A DNA stretch of 14,588 bases from CAZFAT01 sp964517075 (GTDB lineage Bacteria > Acidobacteriota > Vicinamibacteria > Vicinamibacterales > SCN-69-37), in assembly GCA_964517075.1 (NCBI GenBank), contig CAZFAT010000191.1, positions 1 to 14,588 of the forward strand, in the 5' to 3' direction. The position numbers were made by a program, and so were the translations under genes. Numbering within the stretch: the stretch's first letter is position 1; each line of letters starts with the position of its first letter. Under the pieces are notes generated by a model, which searched no databases, was not told where the DNA came from, and was given only the letters and a program-made list of their open reading frames with translations. This document shows, in pieces, positions 7,157-12,395 of the stretch.

Positions 7157-9016
7157 ATGACTGGAGGCTTCCAGACGCCCCGCCGGTTCCAGGTGGCGTT
7201 CGTGGGCGGGATGCTGGTGCTCGCGTCCGCGCTCGGCTGGCTCGTCTGGACGCTCGTCGACCAGCAGCGAGAACTCGCCGCGCGGCGCCGGACCGAGCAG
7301 ACGGCGGCCACGGCCGACCTCGCCGCCGCCCATCTGCTCACCCGCGTCCAGAGTCTGCACGACAGCCTCACCCACTGGCGCGATCTGTCGCCGACTCCCC
7401 CGCCTGAGCTGCCCGCCGGCGCCGTCGTGGTCCGCTGCGCCGCCGAGCAGGTGCGCGTGTTTCCCGACGACGGGCTGGCGTACTGGCCCGATCCGCTGGT
7501 GAACGGCACATCCGATCCCGCGGCTCTGGCGCTGGTCGATCGCGCCGCGGCAGAGGTCGGGGCGGGGCGCATGGTGCGCGCGCTCGAGGTCTATGACGAT
7601 TTGGCAGCGCTCGGGCGCACCCCCGTCGCGAACATGCCGGCCGCTCTCGCGGCCCGCGTCGGGCGTCTGTGGGTGTTCGAGCGAGCTGGCGACGAAGCCG
7701 CGGCCGATCTCGAGCAGGAGGCGCTGGGACGGGATCTGGACGCGGCCCGCTGGCCGCTTGAGTACGGCGCTTATCAGTGGCTGGCGGGCGAGGCCGATCG
7801 CACCGGCACGGCGGAGGCCGGCGCGGCTCGCCACGCCGCGCTCGCTCGGGCCGAGGCGGCAGCCTGGATTCGCGACCGATGGCACAACGCCGGCCGGCAA
7901 CTCGCCGACGGCCGCGACGTCGTGGAGACGGCTGCAGGACCGGCGTTGGTCGTCTGGCGCCAGTTCGACAACGAACACGTCGCACTCGTGGCCGATGGCA
8001 CGTTCGTGGACCGTGAAGTCGAGGGGCCGATCCGGCCGGTCCTGCACGATCGCCGCGCCCACCTCGTCCTGACGTCGCCGGGCGCGCCAGCGCCGCCGGC
8101 TGACGCAGGTGCGGCGGCCGCTTCGCGCCCGGTCGTACGCGTCGCCGCCGGCTTGCCGTGGACGATACGGATCGTCCCGGCGCCCGATCCCGACGGCGGA
8201 CCGGCTCCGCGGTGGCCGTTCGTCGCCGGCCTCGGCCTGCTCGTCGTCATGGTGCTCGCCAGCGGGTGGATGATCGGACGCGCGCTGGCGCGCGAGCTGG
8301 CCGCCCGCCGACTGCAGTCGGATTTCGTCGCGGGGATCTCGCACGAATTCCGGACGCCGCTGTCCACCCTCTATCAGTTGTCCGAGCTGCTCAAGCTCGG
8401 CCGCGTAGCGAACGACGCGGAGCGGCAGGTCTACTACGACCTGCTGCACGCCGAGAGCGGCCGGCTGCGGCGCCTGGTGGAGGGCTTGCTCACGTTCGGC
8501 CGCCTCGACTCGGGGCAGGCGGACCTGCAGCGCGCGCCGCTCGATCTGGCGAGGCGCCTTCCCGTGTGGGTCGAGGAATTCCGGACGGCTCGTCCCACAC
8601 CCCGCCACTGCGTGGATGGCGAGATGGGGCCGGAGGCGGCGGTCGTCGAGGCCGATGAGGAGGCGCTGCGCTGCGCCGTGTGGAATCTCCTCGAGAACGC
8701 CGTGAAGTACTCGCCCGCGGGCGGCGCCGTGCGGGTGGGCCTGGCGGCCGATCCGCGTGGTGTCGCGTTGACCGTGCGAGACGAGGGGGTGGGCATCCCA
8801 CGCCGCGAGCAGGCGCGCATCTTCGACCGGTTCGTCCGCGGCGAGGCCGCACGCGCCCATCACATCAGCGGCACCGGACTCGGCCTGGCGCTGACCCGAC
8901 TCATCGCGCAAGCGCACGGCGGAGACGTGACGGTCGCGAGCGAGCCGGGCCGAGGCAGCACGTTCACGATCACCTTGCCGCGAGGCCGTGCCGCGGAGCC
9001 GGGCCGAAGCGCGTAG
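7157..9016 (+). CDS. Membrane sensor histidine kinase with large extracytoplasmic helical sensor
   Basis: The protein has 619 residues. TM1 is near 11-33 and TM2 near 354-376 (PFVAGLGLLVVMVLAS), bounding an unusually large extracytoplasmic region of about 320 residues. Its middle (about 115-250) is rich in Ala/Leu/Arg/Glu helices that read like degenerate TPR or solenoid repeats. A beta-rich part with VVWRQFDNEHVALVADG follows. After TM2 only a short linker precedes the kinase core, so there is no recognisable HAMP domain. The phospho-acceptor is His396 in ISHEFRTPLS. The ATP domain shows the N box NLLENAVKYSP (510-520), G1 DEGVGIP (542-548), F box RIFDRFVR and G2 GTGLGLAL (572-579), all intact. 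The partner regulator follows 34 nt downstream. The signal sensed is unknown; solenoid sensors often bind peptides, proteins or sugars. Confidence 0.93.
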   Translation: MTGGFQTPRRFQVAFVGGMLVLASALGWLVWTLVDQQRELAARRRTEQTAATADLAAAHLLTRVQSLHDSLTHWRDLSPTPPPELPAGAVVVRCAAEQVRVFPDDGLAYWPDPLVNGTSDPAALALVDRAAAEVGAGRMVRALEVYDDLAALGRTPVANMPAALAARVGRLWVFERAGDEAAADLEQEALGRDLDAARWPLEYGAYQWLAGEADRTGTAEAGAARHAALARAEAAAWIRDRWHNAGRQLADGRDVVETAAGPALVVWRQFDNEHVALVADGTFVDREVEGPIRPVLHDRRAHLVLTSPGAPAPPADAGAAAASRPVVRVAAGLPWTIRIVPAPDPDGGPAPRWPFVAGLGLLVVMVLASGWMIGRALARELAARRLQSDFVAGISHEFRTPLSTLYQLSELLKLGRVANDAERQVYYDLLHAESGRLRRLVEGLLTFGRLDSGQADLQRAPLDLARRLPVWVEEFRTARPTPRHCVDGEMGPEAAVVEADEEALRCAVWNLLENAVKYSPAGGAVRVGLAADPRGVALTVRDEGVGIPRREQARIFDRFVRGEAARAHHISGTGLGLALTRLIAQAHGGDVTVASEPGRGSTFTITLPRGRAAEPGRSA

Positions 9017-9039
9017 CGGCGGGGGTGGGGCCCCGCCGC
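9016..9039 (+). terminator. Strong GC hairpin between kinase and regulator genes
   Basis: GCGGCGGGG (9016-9024) pairs perfectly with CCCCGCCGC (9031-9039) around a GTGGGG loop. The stem begins on the last base of the kinase stop codon and ends 11 nt before the regulator ATG. There is no T-tract, so it is not a canonical intrinsic terminator. It may attenuate transcription, protect the upstream message, or mark an RNA processing site that sets the kinase:regulator ratio. The hairpin is seen directly; its role is inferred. Confidence 0.45.
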
Positions 9040-9050
9040 ACTGAATAGCA

Positions 9051-9749
9051 ATGAGCCGCATCCTCATCGTCGAAGACGACCCGGCGCTGGCCGTCGGGCT
9101 CAGGAACGATCTGGCGCTCGAGGGCTACGAGGTGGACGTCGTCGCCGACGGCCAGTCGGCCGTGGAGCGCGCGATGGGCGCATCCTTCGACCTCGTGCTA
9201 CTCGACCTCATGCTGCCGCGCAAGGACGGGTTCGCGGTGTGCCGCGAACTGCGCCGCGCGGGCGTGCGGACGCCGATCATCGTGTTGTCGGCCCGGACGC
9301 AGGATGCGGAGAAGGTCCTGGGATTCGAGCTGGGCGCCGACGACTACGTCACCAAGCCGTTCAGCCCGCTGGAGCTGCGCGCGCGCATCGCGGCGATGCT
9401 CCGGCGGACGCGTGAAGAGGACCCAGGCGTCTGCCGCGTCGGGAAGGTGGAGGTCGACTTCGATCGCGGCCTGGCCCGGCGCGACGGCGCGGCCGTCGAT
9501 CTGACGCCGCTCGAGCTCAAGGTCCTGCGGGCGCTCGTCCGCGCCGACGGCCGGCTGCTCACGCGATCCCAGATTGTCGATGCGGCGTGGGGACCCGGCG
9601 TGGCCATCAGCGACCGCGTCGTCGACAACCACGTGATGAACCTGCGACGCAAGCTGGAGCCGGAGCCCGCGGCCCCGAGGTATCTGCTGAGCGCGAGAGG
9701 GCTCGGGTACCGATTCGAGAATCCAGACGGCGGCGGGACCGGAACCTGA
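9051..9749 (+). CDS. OmpR/PhoB-family response regulator
   Basis: This is a 232-residue DNA-binding response regulator. The receiver domain (1-120) has the acidic pair Asp9/Asp10, phospho-acceptor Asp52 in LVLLDLMLP, switch Ser80 in IIVLSART and Lys102 in YVTKPFSPLELRARI. All are in register with OmpR/PhoB proteins. The C-terminal winged helix (about 130-225) carries LTPLELKVLRALV, the SQIVDAAWG segment, the recognition helix VVDNHVMNLRRKL and the final GLGYRF. It is very likely phosphorylated by the kinase encoded immediately upstream. The ATG at 9051 is fixed by the MSRILIVEDD start. No Shine-Dalgarno is visible; the 11 nt before the ATG follow a strong hairpin. The next gene starts 56 nt after the stop and is a plausible target or co-transcribed member. 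Confidence 0.96.
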   Translation: MSRILIVEDDPALAVGLRNDLALEGYEVDVVADGQSAVERAMGASFDLVLLDLMLPRKDGFAVCRELRRAGVRTPIIVLSARTQDAEKVLGFELGADDYVTKPFSPLELRARIAAMLRRTREEDPGVCRVGKVEVDFDRGLARRDGAAVDLTPLELKVLRALVRADGRLLTRSQIVDAAWGPGVAISDRVVDNHVMNLRRKLEPEPAAPRYLLSARGLGYRFENPDGGGTGT

Positions 9750-9777
9750 CGGACGGTCGGCAACCGCCACACGTCCG
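9750..9777 (+). other. Inverted repeat between the regulator and the PD40 gene
   Basis: CGGACG (9750-9755) pairs with CGTCCG (9772-9777), with a further GGT/ACC pairing inside. It begins on the first base after the regulator stop. It could be a weak terminator for the kinase-regulator transcript or a regulator operator; there is no T-tract. The short stem in GC-rich DNA could be chance. Confidence 0.3.
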
Positions 9778-9795
9778 GGGTCTACCCTGCGCCTC

Positions 9796-9800
9796 GGAGG
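9796..9800 (+). promoter_or_regulatory. Ribosome-binding site that fixes the PD40 protein start
   Basis: GGAGG lies 5 nt before the ATG at 9806, a canonical spacing and the best Shine-Dalgarno in the window. The frame is open upstream to about 9587 inside the regulator gene, but only the 9806 ATG has this site and yields a signal peptide. A TACCCT at 9783-9788 may be the -10 box. Confidence 0.65.
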
Positions 9801-9805
9801 GACGT

Positions 9806-11917
9806 ATGAGGCAGCTACTGATGGTCGTCACCGCGGGAGTTGTCGTCTGGGCCGCGATCGGCGGCGCGCAGAGCGCGCGTGACGCGGCCGTGACGCTGCA
9901 GGCGGCCATCGTCCAGGAGACGATCCGGCACGATCTCGCGGGCGCGATCGTCCTGTACGAGCGGGCCGTGCGCGAGGCGGGAGACGCGCCGGACCTGGCG
10001 CCGCGGGCGGTGCTCGCGCTGGCGCAAGCGTACGAACGCGCGGGACGTCTGGATGCGCGCGGGCAGTACGAGCGGCTCGTGCGCGACTTCTCCGCCTCCA
10101 GCGAGTCCGACACGGCGCGCGCACGGCTGGCGGCGCGCGGCTGGCCGGCACCGCCGGCGGGCGGCGTCGCGGCCGCCGGTGACCGGATGGTGTGGACTGG
10201 CCCGAGCCTGACCATCTCGGCCTTCGGCCGCGTGTCGCCAGACGGGCGCGTCGTGACCGGCCGCGATCGGAATGGTGGCGGACTCGTCGCGCACGACGTG
10301 CGGACGAACGAGGACCGGCCGCTGACGGCGTCGCTGACTCCCACTGCCTATGCGGGACGCTCGACGTTCTCGAGAGACGGCCGTCAGATTCTCTACGAGT
10401 GGTCGGAACAGGCGACGGGCCGGCGGATGGAGATCCGCATCGCGCCGTTCCCTCCATCCGGAACCCTCCAGCCCACACTGACGCTTCGGCCGGACCGCGA
10501 CGACTTTCCGAGGAATCCCACGGCGCTCGACTGGTCGCCCGACGGCCGGTGGGTGGCGCTGTCGGTGAGGACCACGACCGGTGCGGGTCTGATCGCGCTG
10601 ATGGCCGTGCCGGACGGTTCGCTTCACGTGCTGAAGTCACTCGGATGGGATGTGCCGCCGAACATCTTCTTCTCACCAGACAGCCGCTATCTCGCCTACG
10701 ACGCGCCCGGTCGCGCGGGCAGCGCCCAGCGCGACGTCTTCGTCATTGCCATCGACGGGACGCGCGAACGGGTCGTCGTTGCGCGCGGGGACGACGACAA
10801 CGTGCTCGGCTGGTCGCCTGACGGCCGGTGGCTGCTGTTCGCCAGCGATCGGACCGGCTCATGGGACCTGTGGGGACAACGGGTTGCCGACGGCAATCCA
10901 AGCGGTGACGCCCGGTTGCTCCGGTCGAACATCGGCAAGAGCTACGAAGGGCGGACTCGATCGCTTGGCGTCACGGCGAGTGGCGCGCTCTACGTACACA
11001 AGCGCGTGTCGAGCCGTGATGTCGTCATCGCGCCGATCGACCTCGAGGCCGGTCGCCTGGTGGGGCCCGCCAGGAGCTTCGCGCAGGGTCCCGTCGGCGG
11101 TGCTCGCAATCCTGTGTGGTCACCCGACGGCCGCTCCCTCGCCTACACCTGCCACGACGGCGTGTGCATCGCGATCCGATCCGTGGCCACCGGCGAGGTG
11201 AAGACCATCCGGACGGTCAGCTACGCGAGCGATCTCAGGTGGTCCCGCGATGGACGTGCGCTCCTGGCCCGAGGCTACGACCTCGAGGGTCGCAGCGGCG
11301 CCTTTCGGATCGACACGGAGTCGGGCCGCGTGACGCGCCTTGCCGCCGGCCAGAACCTCGCCGCTGCGGAGTGGCCGGCCGAGAGCACGAGGGACTACTT
11401 CATTCGCAACCACGTAATTGTCGAACGCGACATCGTGTCCGGGTCGGAGCGCGAGATCCGTCCGGCGCCGGCGGGCGCAGACAGGCAGACCATCAACTCG
11501 ACCTCTCCGGGCGCTGAATACGTGACCATCCGCCAGCAGTCGCCGCAAGGGACGTCCGAGCTGCTGCTCGTGGCGCTGCGGGGCGGCGAGCCGCGCGAGC
11601 TCTTCCGCGCTGGTGCGGGAGAGACGATCGGCCGGTGCGTCTGGACGCCCGATGGCCGGGCCGTGATCGTCGAGAAGGACAGCGGCCGGGCGACGGACGG
11701 CACGTTCACTCCGCTGACGCGCGAACTGTGGCTGGTGCCGGTGACCGCCGGCGTGCCGCGGAAGCTCGACATCGACACCAGCGTGTGGACGACTGGCGCC
11801 ATGGTGCCCTCGGACGACGGGTTCGCGCTGTCACCGGATGGCCGGTCTCTCGCGTTTCAGGTGGGCACGAGCGTCGACGAGGTGTGGGCGTTCGAGAATT
11901 TCCTGCCCCGGCGGTGA
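9806..11917 (+). CDS. Exported TolB/PD40-type beta-propeller protein with helical-repeat N-terminus
   Basis: The 703-residue protein starts with a signal peptide (MRQLLMVVTAGVVVWAAIGGAQS). Residues about 25-115 are amphipathic helices resembling TPR units (HDLAGAIVLYERAVREAG, then ALAQAYERAGRLDARGQYERLV). From residue 125 a beta-propeller follows, built on WD40-like PD40 repeats with the signature W-SPDGRW or FSPDSRYLAY. Examples are LDWSPDGRWVAL, FFSPDSRYLAY, LGWSPDGRWLLF, PVWSPDGRSLAY, LRWSRDGRALL, CVWTPDGRAVIV and FALSPDGRSLAF. No catalytic domain (kinase, peptidase) or DNA-binding domain is attached. This architecture is familiar from Acidobacteriota, where function is mostly unproven; propellers of this kind usually bind proteins or carbohydrates in the periplasm. 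It follows the two-component genes by 56 nt and may be regulated by them. It converges on hicA with 8 nt between stops. Confidence 0.9.
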   Translation: MRQLLMVVTAGVVVWAAIGGAQSARDAAVTLQAAIVQETIRHDLAGAIVLYERAVREAGDAPDLAPRAVLALAQAYERAGRLDARGQYERLVRDFSASSESDTARARLAARGWPAPPAGGVAAAGDRMVWTGPSLTISAFGRVSPDGRVVTGRDRNGGGLVAHDVRTNEDRPLTASLTPTAYAGRSTFSRDGRQILYEWSEQATGRRMEIRIAPFPPSGTLQPTLTLRPDRDDFPRNPTALDWSPDGRWVALSVRTTTGAGLIALMAVPDGSLHVLKSLGWDVPPNIFFSPDSRYLAYDAPGRAGSAQRDVFVIAIDGTRERVVVARGDDDNVLGWSPDGRWLLFASDRTGSWDLWGQRVADGNPSGDARLLRSNIGKSYEGRTRSLGVTASGALYVHKRVSSRDVVIAPIDLEAGRLVGPARSFAQGPVGGARNPVWSPDGRSLAYTCHDGVCIAIRSVATGEVKTIRTVSYASDLRWSRDGRALLARGYDLEGRSGAFRIDTESGRVTRLAAGQNLAAAEWPAESTRDYFIRNHVIVERDIVSGSEREIRPAPAGADRQTINSTSPGAEYVTIRQQSPQGTSELLLVALRGGEPRELFRAGAGETIGRCVWTPDGRAVIVEKDSGRATDGTFTPLTRELWLVPVTAGVPRKLDIDTSVWTTGAMVPSDDGFALSPDGRSLAFQVGTSVDEVWAFENFLPRR

Positions 11918-11925
11918 CCGGCGCG

Positions 11926-12108
11926 CTACGGCGACGGGATACCCAGGTCCTTGCAGATCTTCTTCGCGAGGTCGTCGTTGATTTCGTTGTGTCGAGGAAC
12001 GCTGGAGGTTCTGCCGGCGGCGCTGACGAAAACGGAATGCCTACCGCCCTCCCGGAACAGCCGACACCCGTGCTGCTCCAGGTGTTGCACGAGCGCGCGG
12101 CGCTTCAC
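11926..12108 (-). CDS. hicA: HicA-type mRNA interferase toxin
   Basis: The 60-residue protein matches HicA, a double-stranded-RNA-binding-fold toxin that cleaves mRNA when its antitoxin is lost. The pattern is the family core in order: KRRALVQHLEQHGC, REGGRHSVF with the catalytic-type His24, SSVPRHNEI, and the C-terminal KKICKDLGI helix. The start is GTG at 12108, which overlaps the upstream antitoxin's TGA in a GTGA arrangement (4 nt), so toxin translation depends on antitoxin translation. All key residues are present, so the toxin looks intact. It is convergent with the PD40 gene, whose stop lies 8 nt away. Confidence 0.9.
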   Translation of the reverse strand: MKRRALVQHLEQHGCRLFREGGRHSVFVSAAGRTSSVPRHNEINDDLAKKICKDLGIPSP

Positions 12109-12326
12109 GCCGTGACCTTGAGGGGCTCACGGATGACCTGTGCCTCTCCGGTCGCCTGCTGTGCCAGCTCTCGGTTGGCCTCCAGGATCATCGCGACGGC
12201 TTCCTGGAGATTCGCGCGCGCTTCCTCCAACGTGGCGCCCTGGGTGTTGGCGCCGGTCAATTCCTCAACAAAACCGATATACCCCTCGGGCACCTGGCGA
12301 AAGACGGCGGTGAACTGAAAGTCCAT
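12105..12326 (-). CDS. hicB: HicB-family antitoxin, short form
   Basis: The 73-residue protein has the partial RNase H-like fold of HicB antitoxins: an opening strand MDFQFTAVFRQVPEGYIGFVEEL, the GANTQGATLEEARANLQEA motif with the family's G-T-G-T-EEA pattern, and a closing helix. Unlike many HicB proteins it has no C-terminal ribbon-helix-helix or helix-turn-helix DNA-binding domain, so it neutralises HicA but may not autoregulate by itself. The frame is open a further 19 codons upstream, but the ATG at 12326 begins the fold and sits right after a promoter-like sequence. Antitoxin precedes toxin, the reverse of the classical hicA-hicB order. It is divergent from the PQQ dehydrogenase gene with about 70 bp between starts. 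Confidence 0.88.
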   Translation of the reverse strand: MDFQFTAVFRQVPEGYIGFVEELTGANTQGATLEEARANLQEAVAMILEANRELAQQATGEAQVIREPLKVTA

Positions 12327-12332
12327 GAGGCA

Positions 12333-12362
12333 ATGATACGCGTCGACGGAAGGGCGTTTCAG
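12333..12362 (-). promoter_or_regulatory. Candidate leaderless promoter for hicBA
   Basis: On the minus strand, TATCAT (12338-12333) is preceded by CTGAAA (12362-12357; four of six match TTGACA) with an 18-nt spacer. Standard geometry puts the transcription start at 12326, exactly the A of the hicB ATG. No Shine-Dalgarno is present, which fits a leaderless message. Confidence 0.5.
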
Positions 12363-12368
12363 CCGTGC

Positions 12369-12374
12369 TATGCT
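12369..12374 (+). promoter_or_regulatory. Candidate -10 box for the PQQ dehydrogenase gene
   Basis: TATGCT predicts transcription near 12381, so the ATG at 12333 would not be transcribed from it and the TTG at 12396 becomes the likely start. GGGG at 12386-12389 is the only purine-rich stretch at a suitable distance. The -35 region is unclear, and the site would overlap the divergent hicBA promoter region. Confidence 0.35.
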
Positions 12375-12395
12375 TCGCGGCACCCGGGGCTCCCC

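Noticed and set aside
7139..9067. 642-codon minus-strand open frame covering the histidine kinase gene
   Set aside because: Exact antisense shadow of a kinase with all boxes intact; translation is Arg/Gly/His-rich without domains.
12333..12395. ATG at 12333 as start of the PQQ dehydrogenase
   Set aside because: It adds 21 residues before the hydrophobic signal segment, has only a GAGG 2 nt away, and lies upstream of the best -10 box; TTG 12396 fits better, though this is not certain.
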